NCBI RefSeq assembly: GCF_014202075.1
Contig: NZ_JACHFZ010000006.1
Coordinates: 1 to 64,000, forward strand
Origin: Brevundimonas basaltis
GTDB taxonomy: Bacteria > Pseudomonadota > Alphaproteobacteria > Caulobacterales > Caulobacteraceae
Direction of reading: 5' to 3'
Length of the DNA: 64,000 nt
The position numbers and the translations under genes were made by a program. Shown here piece after piece: positions 39,991 through 50,894 of this stretch. The notes beneath the pieces were generated by a model, which saw only the letters and a program-made list of their open reading frames with translations, ran no database searches and was not told where the DNA came from. The number at the start of each line of letters is the position of its first letter. The stretch's first letter is position 1.

Positions 39991-41673
39991 TCACCCCATC
40001 CACAACGTCGCCGGGTGCTCCAGCAGCCCCTTGATCCGCTGCACGAACACCGCCGCGTCGTGGCCGTCGACGATGCGGTGATCGAAGCTGGAGGACAGGT
40101 TCATCATCTTGCGCACCACCATCTGGCCGTTCCTGACCACCACGCGTTCGGCGATCTTGTTGGGGCCGATGATGGCCACCTCGGGGTGGTTGATGATCGG
40201 GGTGTGGACGACGCCGCCGAGCGTGCCCAGCGAGGTGATGGTGATGGTCGAGCCCGACAGCTCGTCGCGCTTGGCCGAGCCGTCCTTGGCCGCGCCCGAG
40301 ACGCGGGCGATTTCGAGGGCGGTGTCGTACGGATCGCGGGCCTCGGCGTGGCGGACCACGGGGACCATCAGGCCGTTCGGGGTCTGGGCGGCGATGCCCA
40401 GGTGGACGGCGTTGTGGGTCGTCAAGACCCCGGCCTCGTCGTCGTAGTGCGAGTTGATGGTCGGCTGGTCGCGCAGGGCCACGACGATGGCGCGGGCGAT
40501 GAAGGGCAGGACGTTGAGCTTGGGCTGGTCCTTGGCCTTCGTCGCATTGAGGTGGGCGCGCAGCTCCTCGAGCGCGGTGACGTCGATCTCCTCGACATAG
40601 GTGATGTGGGGAATGCGGCGCACGCTCTCGGCCATCTTCTCCGCGATCTTGCGGCGCAGGCCGATGATGCGGGTTTCGGTGACGCCTTCGGCCTTCGCAT
40701 AGGTCGAGGCCGCCGACGATCCGGAGGCGGACGATCCGCGGCCGCCCGAGGCGACATAGGCGTCGAGGTCGCCGTGCTCGATCCGGCCGGCCGGACCCGA
40801 ACCGGGCACGAATTGCAGCTCGATACCGAGGTCGCGGGCGCGATTGCGCACGGCCGGTGACGCCAGCGGACGCTCACCCGCGGTGCGGGTGGTGAAGGCT
40901 TCGGCGACAGCCTTGGCGGGCGCAGTCGTCGTTTTCTTCGTCGGCTTATCCGAAGTCTCCGAATTCACCGCGGAAACCGTATTCGAATTCCCTGCCGGTT
41001 TCGGGGCCTCGGCGGGGGCCGCGGAAGCCGCCACATTGCCCTTGCCCTCGACCTTGAAGCTGACCAGCGGACCGCCGACGGCGAGCTGCTGTCCGGCCTC
41101 GCCGTGCAGGGCCACGACCACGCCCGAGACCGGACTGGTCAGTTCGACGGTGGCCTTGTCGGTCATCACGTCGGCGACGATCTGGTCCTCGGCGACCGTG
41201 TCGCCGACCTTGACGTGCCAGCCGACCAGCTCGGCCTCGGCCGTGCCTTCGCCGACGTCGGGCAGTTTGAAGACGTGGTTGGCGCCGGAGCTCGCGGGGC
41301 TGGCCCCCTCCGTCGCCTTCGGCGACACCTCCCCCGATGGGGGAGGACTTGCAGCGGCGCGGTCTCCCCCCTGCGGGGGGAGTACCGGCGAAGCCGGGGA
41401 GGGCGGCGCTTCGCCGGACGCATTCCCCGCCCCCTCGACCTCGAACTCGACCAGCGGCGAACCGACAGCCAACTGCTCGCCCACCTGACCGTGCGCGGCC
41501 GTGACCTTGCCGGCGACCGGGCTGGTCAGTTCGACCGTGGCCTTGTCGGTCATGATGTCGGCGAGGATCTGGTCCTCGGCCACCATGTCGCCGACCTTGA
41601 CGTGCCAGCCGACCAGTTCGGCCTCGGCGGTGCCTTCACCCACGTCGGGCAGTTTGAAGACGTAGCGACCCAT
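39991..41673 (-). CDS. bkdB: Branched-chain 2-oxoacid dehydrogenase E2 (dihydrolipoyl acyltransferase), two lipoyl domains
   Basis: E2 carries the acyl group from E1 to CoA. The 560-residue protein has two lipoyl domains (about residues 3-80 and 132-210) with lipoyl lysines near 45 and 174 in MTDKATVE, a peripheral-subunit-binding domain (PLASPAVRNRARDLGIELQFVPGSGPAGRIEHGDLDAY) and a C-terminal catalytic domain with FDHRIVDGHDAAVF (His near 532). The first interdomain linker (about residues 89-123) is encoded by a GC-rich palindromic repeat. Bkd rather than pyruvate specificity is inferred from the adjacent E1 subunits. Confidence 0.92.
   Translation of the reverse strand: MGRYVFKLPDVGEGTAEAELVGWHVKVGDMVAEDQILADIMTDKATVELTSPVAGKVTAAHGQVGEQLAVGSPLVEFEVEGAGNASGEAPPSPASPVLPPQGGDRAAASPPPSGEVSPKATEGASPASSGANHVFKLPDVGEGTAEAELVGWHVKVGDTVAEDQIVADVMTDKATVELTSPVSGVVVALHGEAGQQLAVGGPLVSFKVEGKGNVAASAAPAEAPKPAGNSNTVSAVNSETSDKPTKKTTTAPAKAVAEAFTTRTAGERPLASPAVRNRARDLGIELQFVPGSGPAGRIEHGDLDAYVASGGRGSSASGSSAASTYAKAEGVTETRIIGLRRKIAEKMAESVRRIPHITYVEEIDVTALEELRAHLNATKAKDQPKLNVLPFIARAIVVALRDQPTINSHYDDEAGVLTTHNAVHLGIAAQTPNGLMVPVVRHAEARDPYDTALEIARVSGAAKDGSAKRDELSGSTITITSLGTLGGVVHTPIINHPEVAIIGPNKIAERVVVRNGQMVVRKMMNLSSSFDHRIVDGHDAAVFVQRIKGLLEHPATLWMG
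41305..41408. repeat. Palindromic element inside the bkdB coding sequence
   Basis: Four perfect hairpins occur in about 100 bases: GTCGCC-TTC-GGCGAC (41312-41326), CCTCCCCC-GAT-GGGGGAGG (41328-41346), CTCCCCCC-TGC-GGGGGGAG (41364-41382) and CCGGC-GAA-GCCGG (41385-41397). It matches the intergenic palindromic family but here is read in frame as a Pro/Ser/Ala-rich linker between lipoyl domains. Confidence 0.8.
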
Positions 41674-41674
41674 C

Positions 41675-42799
<1,125 letters not shown>

Positions 42800-42801
42800 G
42801 G

Positions 42802-44037
42802 TCAGACCCCCACCTCGCGGCGCTGTTCGGTGATGCGCCAGTCCTCGGTCGCATAGACCTCCTCGAACATGGTCTTCACCGAGGGACGCGACTGGCCGAG
42901 CGTGCCGATGGCCTCGGACTCCTTGCCGGCGGCGCGGACCTGTTCGACGGCGTCCTTCTCGGCCGCTTCCTGCTGTTCGTCGGACCATTCGCCAAGCGCG
43001 ATCAGATGCTGCTTCAGGCGCATGATCGGGTCGCCCAGCGGCCATTTCTCGTGCTCGTCGCCGGGGCGGTAGCGGCTGGGATCATCGGAGGTCGAGTGCG
43101 GGGCGCCGCGGTAGGTGAACAGCTCGATGACCGTCGCGCCCTGGTTGGTGCGGGCCCGTTCCTCGGCCCACTGGGTCGCGGCCCAGACGGCGAGGAAGTC
43201 GTTGCCGTCGACGCGCAGGGCCGGCAGGCCGTAGCCGATGGCCTTGGAGGCGAAGGTGGTCTCAAGACCGCCGGCGATGCCCTGGAAGGACGAGATGGCC
43301 CACTGGTTGTTGACGATGTTGAGGATCACCGGCGCGCGATAGACGGCGGCGAAGGTCAGGGCGTTGTGGAAGTCGCCTTCCGCCGTGGCCCCGTCGCCGA
43401 TCCAGGTGATGGCGATCTTGTCGTCGCCCTTGTAGGCGCTGGCCATGGCCCAGCCGACGGCCTGCGGCACCTGGGTGCCCAGATTGCCGCTGATGGTGAA
43501 GAAGCCGTAGTCCTTGGCCGAATACATGATCGGCAGCTGGCGGCCTTTGATCGGGTCTTCGGCGTTGGAATAGATCTGGTTCATCATGGTCGCGAGCGGA
43601 TAGCCGCGCGCGATCAGCAGGCCCTGCTGGCGATAGGTCGGGAAGCCCATGTCCTCGCGGTTGAGGATCATGCCCTGGGCGACCGCGATGGCCTCCTCGC
43701 CGGTGCATTTCATGTAGAAGCTGGTCTTGCCCTGACGGTGGGCGCGATGCATCCGGTCGTCGAAGGCGCGGGTCAGGATCATCGCCTTGAGGCCCTTGCG
43801 CAGGGTCTCGGCGTCCAGCTTCGGATTCCACGGGCCGACGGCCTTGCCGTCGTCGTCCAGCACGCGGACGAGGCGGAAGGCGTGGTCGCGCATGTCGAAC
43901 GGCGCGGTCGACACCTCGGGGCGCTCCACGGCGCCGGGCGCGTCAAGTTTCAGATGGCTGAAGTCCGGCGTGTCGCCCGGACGGCCCGAAGGCTCGGGCA
44001 CGCGCAGCGACAGGGGCTGGGTGTTAGGCTTTTTCAT
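42802..44037 (-). CDS. bkdA1: 2-oxoisovalerate dehydrogenase E1 alpha subunit
   Basis: The 411-residue protein has the N-terminal extension characteristic of Bkd E1 alpha (LRVPEPSGRPGDTPDFSHLKLDAPG), which pyruvate dehydrogenase E1 alpha lacks. The thiamine-diphosphate motif runs GDGATAEGDFHNALTFAAVYRAPVILNIVNNQWA, and the phosphorylation-loop-like segment RGAPHSTSDDPSRYRP is present. The start at 44037 is chosen because AGGACGGA precedes it; an upstream in-frame start adds 35 residues of low plausibility. It is first in the leftward operon, divergent from an Lrp-type regulator. Confidence 0.92.
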   Translation of the reverse strand: MKKPNTQPLSLRVPEPSGRPGDTPDFSHLKLDAPGAVERPEVSTAPFDMRDHAFRLVRVLDDDGKAVGPWNPKLDAETLRKGLKAMILTRAFDDRMHRAHRQGKTSFYMKCTGEEAIAVAQGMILNREDMGFPTYRQQGLLIARGYPLATMMNQIYSNAEDPIKGRQLPIMYSAKDYGFFTISGNLGTQVPQAVGWAMASAYKGDDKIAITWIGDGATAEGDFHNALTFAAVYRAPVILNIVNNQWAISSFQGIAGGLETTFASKAIGYGLPALRVDGNDFLAVWAATQWAEERARTNQGATVIELFTYRGAPHSTSDDPSRYRPGDEHEKWPLGDPIMRLKQHLIALGEWSDEQQEAAEKDAVEQVRAAGKESEAIGTLGQSRPSVKTMFEEVYATEDWRITEQRREVGV

Positions 44038-44182
44038 TCCGTCCTGCTGTCCGGTTGATCCGACCGCGTTTCCTCCGGCGCCCTGTAGCACGGTCCGCAA
44101 GCCAAGGCTCGCTTGATTTTGACCTTGCATATGCCGGTTCACGGGTATTTTATTGCGTCATACCTCGATCAGGAGAAACGCC

Positions 44183-44671
44183 TTGGCTGACGATCTGGAT
44201 CCCGTCGACGCCCGTATTCTGGACATCCTGCAGCAGGACGCCGGATTGTCGGTGGCCGAGGTGGCGGAACGGGTCGGTCTGTCAGCCTCGCCGTGCTGGC
44301 GCCGGATCAAGAGACTGGAGGATACGGGCTTCATCCGCAAGCGGGTGACCCTGCTCGACGCCACCCGGCTGGGGCTCGACTTCGAGGTCTACGCGATCGT
44401 CAAGTTGAGCTTGCCCTCGACCGAGAACCTCGACCGCTTCGAGGCGGCCGTGGCCGACTGGCCGGAAGTGGTGCAGTGCGCCACCATCACCGGGCGCGAG
44501 GACTATGTGCTGCGCATCATCACCTCGGACATGCATGCCTTCGACCGTTTCCTGCGCCTCAAGCTGCTCAGCCTCGGCATCGTTTCGGACTGCGAGAGCC
44601 ATATCGTCACGCGCGGGGTGAAGAACGTGACCACCCTGCCGCTGGGCATCGTTACGCCGCACGTCACCTGA
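44183..44671 (+). CDS. Lrp/AsnC-family transcriptional regulator, probable bkd regulator
   Basis: From a TTG at 44183 the protein is 162 residues. An N-terminal winged helix (LDPVDARILDILQQDAGLSVAEVAERVGLSASPCWRRIKRLEDTGFI) is followed by the ligand-binding RAM domain (AIVKLSLPSTENLDRFEAAVADWPEVVQCATITGREDYVLRI). AGGAGA lies seven bases before the TTG, favouring it over the TTG at 44153. The gene is divergent from the bkd operon across 145 bases. Lrp proteins of this class (BkdR) activate bkd genes in response to branched-chain amino acids; that link is inference from position. Confidence 0.85.
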   Translation: MADDLDPVDARILDILQQDAGLSVAEVAERVGLSASPCWRRIKRLEDTGFIRKRVTLLDATRLGLDFEVYAIVKLSLPSTENLDRFEAAVADWPEVVQCATITGREDYVLRIITSDMHAFDRFLRLKLLSLGIVSDCESHIVTRGVKNVTTLPLGIVTPHVT

Positions 44672-44746
44672 GCCTGATTGCCGATGCTTGAGTTGGCGCC
44701 GGCGATGGCCCGACCGATAGTGGCGGCGAAGCCTGGGGGGATCGCG

Positions 44747-46036
44747 ATGCGTCTGGCCGCCACCATCGTCATCGCCGGCCTTCTGGCCGGCGCCGCGCCC
44801 GGTCTGGCACAGGAGGCCGGGGAGACGGATGTCGCCGGCTTCCAGAGATTGAGGGCGGAGGGCGTTGCGGCGGCCAATGCCGACGATCTGGCCACCGCGG
44901 CGGCGCGGCTGGCCGAGGCGGACGGGCGTCTGCCCAACCATCCCGGCATGATGTTGATGCGGGCGCGGCTGGCGGCTGGGGCCGGCCAGCCGGAGGAGGC
45001 GCTGGCCCATGTGCGGCGCTACGCCGACGCCGGACTGGTGGTGAACCTGGCGGGTGACCAAACGCTGTCGACCTTGGCCGATCAGCCGGGGTTCGAGGCC
45101 GTCGCCGCCGCCGTGGAGGCCAACCGGGCCCCGGTCGGGGCCGACCGGCTGAGGCCGCTGGCGGCGATCCCGGGCACCGGGCTGGTCGAGAGCGTGGCGC
45201 GGGACGAGGCGCGCGGGCGCTGGCTGGTCGCCATGATCCGGGACCGGACGATCGTGGCGCTGGACGACGCCGGCGGGGTCAGTCCCTTTCTCGTGGCGGG
45301 GGCGGAGATCGGCGGGGTGCTCGGTCTGGCCATCGACGGGAGTGCCGGGGTGTTATGGGCCGCGACCGCACCTCTGCCTCCCGCCGTGCATGGGCGGGCC
45401 GCCGATTCGCCGCCCCCTGTGAGCGCCCTGTTGAAGATCGACGTCTCCAGCGGGCGGGAGCTGGCGCGCTACCCGGCGCCGGGCGCGGATCAGATGCTGG
45501 GCGATGTGACCTTGGCGCCGGACGGGACGGTCTATGTGGCCGGCGGCGTTCTGTTCGAACTGCGACCGGGGGGCGAGGCTCTGAAGGTGCTGCTGCCGAT
45601 GGACCAGATCCGGTCGCCGCAGGGCATGGCCGTGACGCCGGACGCAGCCGCCGTGATCGCGGCCGACTATTCGTCCGGCGTCTGGCGGGTCGAGCGGGCG
45701 ACCGGCGCGGCGACGCGGCTCCAGGCCCCGGCGAACGCCAGCCTGATCGGCATCGACGGCCTGATCTCCGACGGTCGGTTCGTCTATGCCCTGCAGAACG
45801 GCGTGGCTCCGCAGCGCGTGCTCAGGCTGACGCTGGACGCGGGCTGGCGCCGGATCGAGGCGGTCGAGGTGCTGGCCGCCAGCCTGCCGCAGCTCGACGA
45901 GCCGACGACGGGACTGGTCCACGACGGCGAACTGGTGTTCGTATCGCGATCGCAGTGGAGCGATTTCGACGGGGAGGGGGCGTTGCGCACGCCCGGGCCG
46001 GCCCCGGCGCTGATCTCGCGTCTGCGGCTGGACTGA
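44747..46036 (+). CDS. Secreted beta-propeller (SMP-30/NHL-like) protein with N-terminal TPR-like region
   Basis: The 429-residue precursor has a signal peptide (about residues 1-22, ending GLAQ). A helical region resembling TPR units follows (about 25-110, RAEGVAAANADDLATAAARLAEADGRLP...EEALAHVRRYADAG), then repeated propeller-blade patterns (VLGLAIDGSAGVLWAAT, LGDVTLAPDGTVYVAGG, GMAVTPDAAAVIAADY). No catalytic residues are identifiable. The start at 44747 has a G-rich ribosome site; an earlier in-frame start would displace the signal peptide. The next gene (pirin) follows after 13 bases, so an operon is likely. Confidence 0.75.
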   Translation: MRLAATIVIAGLLAGAAPGLAQEAGETDVAGFQRLRAEGVAAANADDLATAAARLAEADGRLPNHPGMMLMRARLAAGAGQPEEALAHVRRYADAGLVVNLAGDQTLSTLADQPGFEAVAAAVEANRAPVGADRLRPLAAIPGTGLVESVARDEARGRWLVAMIRDRTIVALDDAGGVSPFLVAGAEIGGVLGLAIDGSAGVLWAATAPLPPAVHGRAADSPPPVSALLKIDVSSGRELARYPAPGADQMLGDVTLAPDGTVYVAGGVLFELRPGGEALKVLLPMDQIRSPQGMAVTPDAAAVIAADYSSGVWRVERATGAATRLQAPANASLIGIDGLISDGRFVYALQNGVAPQRVLRLTLDAGWRRIEAVEVLAASLPQLDEPTTGLVHDGELVFVSRSQWSDFDGEGALRTPGPAPALISRLRLD

Positions 46037-46049
46037 CGGGGACTAGACT

Positions 46050-46976
46050 ATGATCGAGATGGTGATCGACGCCCGGCGCAAGGATCTCGGCGGGTTCGAG
46101 GTCGGGCGGGTGCTGCCGTTCCACGCCCGGCGCATGGTCGGGCCGTTCATCTTCCTCGACCAGATGGGGCCGGCCGAGTTCGCCCCCGGGGCGGAGGCGA
46201 TCAATGTGCGGCCCCATCCGCACATCGGCCTGTCAACCCTGAGCTATCTGTTCGAGGGCGAGATCATGCACCGGGACAACACCGGCGCGACCCAGGCCAT
46301 CCGCCCCGGCGAGGTCAATTGGATGACCGCGGGCAAAGGCGTGGTCCATTCGGAGCGCACCGATCCGCTGAAGAAATCCACCGGGGGACCCATGCACGGC
46401 ATGCAGGCCTGGATCGCCCTGCCGGAGGAGGCCGAGGAGGTCGATCCGTCCTTCCATCACCACGGCGAGGCCGATCAGCCAGCCTATGAGAACGGCGGCC
46501 TGTTCGCCCGGCTGGTGGCCGGCGAGGCCTATGGCGCCCGGGCCGCTGTGCCGGTCTCTTCACCGCTGTTCTATGTGCATTGGGAGCTGGGCGAGGGAGT
46601 TCGCACCACCCCGCCGCCGGGCAAGGGCGCGGGCGGCTATAGCGAGCGTGCGCTCTATGTAGCGAAGGGCGAAATCGAGGTCGGCGACCGCACCTTCCAC
46701 GACGGCCAGATGATCGTGCTGGAACAGACCGCCGAGCCGACGGTGAGGGCGGTGCGGCCGTCGACGGTGATGGTGCTGGGGGGCGAGCCGGTCGGCCCGC
46801 GGCTGATCTGGTGGAATTTCGTCCATTCGAAACAGGAACGGATCGACCAGGCCAAGGCCGACTGGAAGGCGGGGCGGATGACCCTGCCGAGCGAGGACGA
46901 CGCGGAGTTTATTCCGCTCCCCGACACGCCCTCGGCGCCGGGGGCGGTCAAGCCGGGGCCGACCGATCCGGTCTGA
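46050..46976 (+). CDS. Pirin family protein
   Basis: The 308-residue protein has two cupin folds. The N-terminal one shows the pirin motif with metal-ligand histidines in RPHPHIGLSTLSYLFEGEIMHRDNTG, a later VHSERT segment and GPMHGMQAWIALP. The C-terminal half carries the pirin C-domain (ALYVAKGEIEVGDRTFHDGQMIVLE). Bacterial pirins include quercetin 2,3-dioxygenases and regulators of pyruvate metabolism; which applies is unknown. It ends three bases before the convergent gene at 46980. Confidence 0.9.
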   Translation: MIEMVIDARRKDLGGFEVGRVLPFHARRMVGPFIFLDQMGPAEFAPGAEAINVRPHPHIGLSTLSYLFEGEIMHRDNTGATQAIRPGEVNWMTAGKGVVHSERTDPLKKSTGGPMHGMQAWIALPEEAEEVDPSFHHHGEADQPAYENGGLFARLVAGEAYGARAAVPVSSPLFYVHWELGEGVRTTPPPGKGAGGYSERALYVAKGEIEVGDRTFHDGQMIVLEQTAEPTVRAVRPSTVMVLGGEPVGPRLIWWNFVHSKQERIDQAKADWKAGRMTLPSEDDAEFIPLPDTPSAPGAVKPGPTDPV

Positions 46977-46979
46977 GGA

Positions 46980-47348
46980 TCAGCCCGCGTTCCGGTCCCG
47001 GGGGCACATCTGGCGGGCGCGGAGGGCCATCTGGCGGTCGCCGGCCTCGCGCGCCTCGTTGCGGGCGTCGGTGCAGCGGCCGAGCTCGATCAGGGTGCTG
47101 ACCCGGTTGGCGAGGTCGATCCGGGCGAGGGGCTGCGCGGGGAGATTGTTACCGGCGGCGGCGTCGAGGAAATTTTCATAATCGGCGCGGATGCCTGGCA
47201 TCATCCCCTCATAGGACCGGTTGGCCCATATTCTCGCCTGGCCCGACGGCGGCGGCCCGTTGGGATTGGGCGGCGGCTGCTGGGCGAGGGCGGGAAGGGC
47301 GACGGCGGCGACGGCGGCGACGATCAGGCAGGATGACAGGCGTTGCAT
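46980..47348 (-). CDS. Small secreted protein of unknown function
   Basis: The 122-residue precursor has a signal peptide (about residues 1-22, ending ALAQ), a Pro/Asn-rich stretch (QPPPNPNGPPPSGQA) and a helical region containing two cysteines (RCTDARNEAREAGDR and MCPRDRN) that could form a disulfide. I recognise no domain. It is convergent with the pirin gene and transcribed as a single gene. Confidence 0.65.
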   Translation of the reverse strand: MQRLSSCLIVAAVAAVALPALAQQPPPNPNGPPPSGQARIWANRSYEGMMPGIRADYENFLDAAAGNNLPAQPLARIDLANRVSTLIELGRCTDARNEAREAGDRQMALRARQMCPRDRNAG

Positions 47349-47443
47349 GGCGGTTCCTCCGAGCGATCCCTGATATTTCTCCCATACCGGAGATTGTGCA
47401 ACAAAATTCCTCTCGCCGACATGAGGTGGCGCGTGGGGGACGG

Positions 47444-48409
47444 TCAGGCCGTCAGGTCGCCGAGGAACTCCAGCAGCAGGCGGTTCACTTCGTCCGGCCG
47501 TTCCTGCTGGATCCAGTGGCCGGCGTCGGGGATGACCCTCTGGATGCGCAGGTCCGGGGCCCAGTCCTTGAGCGTCTCTTCGGCCGCCCCGGCGTAGTGG
47601 CGGACCGGGTCACGCTCGCCGACCGCAAAACCGGAGGGGACGCGGATGCGGGCGTCCTGCAGGAAGGCCGTGGCGGCCCAGTTCGCGTCGAGGTTCCGGT
47701 ACCAGTCGACCGGCCCCTTGAAACCGCCGACGGAGAAGGCGGCGACATACTCCTGGAAATGCGCCTCGTTCATCCAGGGTGGCAGGGTCGCGTCGTCGGG
47801 AACGGCGGAGATGAAGTCCTTACCTTCGGCGATGAAGCCGGTCGACTGGCGGTCGTCCGCCGTGGCCCCGTCATAGGCGTAGAAGCCCTTGCGCAGGGCG
47901 GTGGCCACATCGGCCTCGAACACCCGATGGGCGTCGGTATGCTGGAATTGGCTGATGTAGAGCTCGCCCAGACCCAGCCGTTTCGAGATGGTGGCCATGG
48001 CGGCGGTGGGCGGGCCCTTGGGCCGGCGCGGCTGGAACGGCACCGACAGGCCGAACACGGCGCGGAACAGATCGGGGCGGGTGAGGGCGCAATGCCAGGC
48101 CACCGGCGCGCCCCAGTCGTGGCCGACGACGACGCAGGACTCCTCGCCCAGCGCCCGGACCAGATCGACCATGTCGCCGACGAGGTCGAGGATGCCGTAG
48201 GCGGCGGTTTCCACCGGCTTGTCGGTCCCGCCATAGCCGCGCATGTCGGGGGCGACGGCGTGGTATCCGGCGGCGGCGAGGGCCTCGACCTGGGCGCGCC
48301 AACTGATCCCCAACTCCGGGAAGCCATGGACGAGCAGGACGAGAGGGCCGGAACCGGCCTCGAGGACCTTCTGGTTCAGCCGGTCGGTCGGGATGTGGCG
48401 GGTGTGCAT
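47444..48409 (-). CDS. Alpha/beta hydrolase, epoxide hydrolase-like
   Basis: The 321-residue protein has an alpha/beta hydrolase fold with the oxyanion motif HGFPELG, the nucleophile elbow VGHDWGAPVAWH (Asp nucleophile, as in epoxide hydrolases and haloalkane dehalogenases), and the catalytic His in DAGHWIQQERP near the C-terminus. The HGFPE motif and lid region with Tyr residues favour soluble epoxide hydrolase. The substrate is unknown. It lies just downstream of yihA, where Caulobacter relatives carry argB. Confidence 0.88.
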   Translation of the reverse strand: MHTRHIPTDRLNQKVLEAGSGPLVLLVHGFPELGISWRAQVEALAAAGYHAVAPDMRGYGGTDKPVETAAYGILDLVGDMVDLVRALGEESCVVVGHDWGAPVAWHCALTRPDLFRAVFGLSVPFQPRRPKGPPTAAMATISKRLGLGELYISQFQHTDAHRVFEADVATALRKGFYAYDGATADDRQSTGFIAEGKDFISAVPDDATLPPWMNEAHFQEYVAAFSVGGFKGPVDWYRNLDANWAATAFLQDARIRVPSGFAVGERDPVRHYAGAAEETLKDWAPDLRIQRVIPDAGHWIQQERPDEVNRLLLEFLGDLTA

Positions 48410-48449
48410 CGGGGCACCCGACCACCTGCGGGGCCGGCCTGCAAGCGGC

Positions 48450-49091
48450 CTAGAGCTCCACGCCCGTCGTGCGCATGATCTCGGCCCGCAGCTCGGGCAG
48501 GCCGTCGCCCTTCTCGGCGGAGGTGACGATGACGGCGGGGTAGGCGGCGGGGCGTTTGGCGATGGCCTTGAGGGTGGCGGCCTGGACCTTCTCCGCCTCG
48601 CCCTTCTTCAGCTTGTCGGCCTTGGTCAGCACGATCTGATAGCTGACGGCGGCGAGGTCGAGGGCGTCGAGCGCCTCGTCGTCGACCTTCTTGAGGCCGT
48701 GGCGGGCGTCGATCAGCAGATAGACCCGCTTGAGCGTCACCCGGCCGCGCAGATAGTCGCGGCCGAGGTCCTGGAACTTCTTCACCGTCGACTTCGAGGC
48801 CTTGGCCCAGCCGTAGCCGGGCAGATCGACCAGCCGCATCTTGCCGTCGAGATCGAAGAAATTGACTTCGCGCGTGCGGCCCGGCTCGTTCGAGGCTCGG
48901 GCCAGCTTGTGCATGCCGACCAGGCCGTTGATCAGGCTGGACTTGCCGACGTTGGAGCGGCCGGCGAAGGCCACCTCGGGCAGGTCAGGATCGGGCAGCT
49001 GCTCGATCTTGGCGCAGCCCATGATGAAGGTCGCCGGGCGTGCGAACAGGATGCGCGCCTGCTCCAGCTCCTCGGGGGTGAAATCGTCCAA
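48450..49091 (-). CDS. yihA: Ribosome biogenesis GTP-binding protein YihA/YsxC/EngB
   Basis: The 213-residue GTPase assists late assembly of the 50S subunit. The G motifs are intact: G1 [13 protein letters not shown]3 DLPGYG, G4 TKADK and G5 TSAEKG. The N-terminal [22 protein letters not shown] extension is typical of the family. It follows yidC after one base, consistent with the conserved rpmH-rnpA-yidC-yihA order in Alphaproteobacteria. Confidence 0.93.
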   Translation of the reverse strand: MDDFTPEELEQARILFARPATFIMGCAKIEQLPDPDLPEVAFAGRSNVGKSSLINGLVGMHKLARASNEPGRTREVNFFDLDGKMRLVDLPGYGWAKASKSTVKKFQDLGRDYLRGRVTLKRVYLLIDARHGLKKVDDEALDALDLAAVSYQIVLTKADKLKKGEAEKVQAATLKAIAKRPAAYPAVIVTSAEKGDGLPELRAEIMRTTGVEL

Positions 49092-49092
49092 G

Positions 49093-50889
49093 TCAGGCCT
49101 TCGCCTTCTTCATCCGGGCGATGAAGGTGTCGATCGGGTTCTCGGCCTTCAGCCGGTGCATGATGATGTACTGCTGGAAGATGGTCAGGATGTTCGACCA
49201 GGCCCAGTAGATCAGCAGGCCGGCCGGGAAGGTGGCCATGATGAAGGTGAACACGATCGGCATCAGCTGGAAGATGCGGCGCTGCATCGGGTCCGGCGCC
49301 TGCGGGCTCATGGCCATCTGCAGCCACATGGTCAGGCCGTAGAAGATGGCCAGGATGCTGAGCGCGAAGGTGCCGCCCAGCAGGCCGCCGATCAGCGGAA
49401 CCGACGCCGGGTCCCAGGGCAGCAGGCCGAACAGGTTCCAGATCGTGGTCGGGTCCGGCGCCGAGAGGTCGCGAATCCAGGCGAAGAAGGGCTGGTGCCG
49501 CATCTCGATGGTCACGAACAGCATCTTGTAGACGGCGTAGAAGACCGGGATCTGGAGCAGCAGCGGCAGGCAGCCGGCCAGAGGATTGATCTTCTCCTTC
49601 TGGTACAGGGCCATCAGCTCCTGCTGCTGCTTCTGCGGCTCGTCGGGGTGCTTCTTCTTGATCTCCTCCATCTTGGGCTGGAGGTTGCGCATCTTCGACA
49701 TGCTCTCGTAGCTCTTGTTGGCGAGCGGGAACATGATCAGGCGGACGGTCAGGGTCAGGCCGAGGATGGCGAGGCCGAAATTGCCCAGGATGCCGTAGAA
49801 GAATTCGACCAGCCAGAAGATCGGCCGGGTCAGAAACCACAGGAAGCCCCAGTCGATGGCGTAGACGAAGCGCGGCAGGCCCAGGCTGTCCTGATATCCG
49901 GCGAGGATTTCATTTCGCTTGGCGCCGGCGAACAGGCGGCGGGTCTCGGTGATCTGGGTGTTGGGCTGGATGGTGTGGGCGGCGCCGTCCATGGTGGCGA
50001 TATGGGCGGCGCTGGAGCCGTCGCCTTCCACGAGGAACCGGGCCGCGATCTTTTCGTCCTGCTCGGGGACGAGCGCGGCCAGCCAGTATTTGTCGGTGAT
50101 GCCGAGCCAGCCGCCGGTCGATTCATGCTCGACCGAGGGCTTCTTGGTCCAGCCCTTGTATTTCAGCTGTTCGGTCGCATAGGCCTCGCCGTCGCCGAAG
50201 GTGCCGATGGCGCCCTCGTGCAGGACCTGGTTGCGGCCGAGACTGTCGGGAACGCCCAGGCGCAGGACGCCGGAGCGCGGGGCCACCGTCACGGCCTGGG
50301 CGCTGAAGTTGGCGACGGTGTCGGTCACCGTGAACATGTACTGTTCGTCGACGCTGATCCGGCGCGTGAAGCGCAGGCCGGCGCCGTTGTCCCATGTCAG
50401 GACCACCGGGGTCGCCGGAGTGAGGGTCGACCCTTCGGTCAATTGCCAGGGGGTGGTCGGTCCGGGCACGCCGCCCGTGATGTTCGGGCCGCTCCAGCCG
50501 AACTGGGCGAAGAAGGCGTGCTTCATGCCCTCGGGGCGAAACAGTTCGACCGCCGGGGCGTCCGCCTTGATGGTCTCGCGGTAGTTGGTCAGGAACAGGT
50601 CGTCGATGCGGCCGCCCGTGAGCGACAGGGATCCCTTCAGCGTGCCGGTTTCGATCGGAACCCGCTGCGCGCCGTTGGCGCCGAGCGCCGTGCGACGATC
50701 CTCGGTGAACACCGCGGCGCTGGGCTGGGGCGCGGTGACCGGCCCGGTTGTCTGCTCGGCGGCGGCTTCCTGGGCGGCGCGACGCTTTTGCGTCTGCGGC
50801 TCCATCACAAAGAAGCTGTAGGCCAGCAGCATGATCGACGCCATCACGATGAAGATGATCGTGTTGCGGCTGTTATTCTGGGGGGGCAT
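49093..50889 (-). CDS. yidC: Membrane protein insertase YidC
   Basis: YidC inserts and folds inner-membrane proteins, alone or with SecYEG. From 50889 the protein is 598 residues. It has an N-terminal signal-anchor (about residues 8-28), a large periplasmic beta-sandwich domain (about 60-350), then the conserved insertase domain with an amphipathic helix, [23 protein letters not shown] and five membrane segments. The C-terminus is basic, typical for ribosome contact. An in-frame ATG at 50922 would add 11 residues and overlap rnpA. Confidence 0.93.
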   Translation of the reverse strand: MPPQNNSRNTIIFIVMASIMLLAYSFFVMEPQTQKRRAAQEAAAEQTTGPVTAPQPSAAVFTEDRRTALGANGAQRVPIETGTLKGSLSLTGGRIDDLFLTNYRETIKADAPAVELFRPEGMKHAFFAQFGWSGPNITGGVPGPTTPWQLTEGSTLTPATPVVLTWDNGAGLRFTRRISVDEQYMFTVTDTVANFSAQAVTVAPRSGVLRLGVPDSLGRNQVLHEGAIGTFGDGEAYATEQLKYKGWTKKPSVEHESTGGWLGITDKYWLAALVPEQDEKIAARFLVEGDGSSAAHIATMDGAAHTIQPNTQITETRRLFAGAKRNEILAGYQDSLGLPRFVYAIDWGFLWFLTRPIFWLVEFFYGILGNFGLAILGLTLTVRLIMFPLANKSYESMSKMRNLQPKMEEIKKKHPDEPQKQQQELMALYQKEKINPLAGCLPLLLQIPVFYAVYKMLFVTIEMRHQPFFAWIRDLSAPDPTTIWNLFGLLPWDPASVPLIGGLLGGTFALSILAIFYGLTMWLQMAMSPQAPDPMQRRIFQLMPIVFTFIMATFPAGLLIYWAWSNILTIFQQYIIMHRLKAENPIDTFIARMKKAKA

Positions 50890-50894
50890 GGAGA

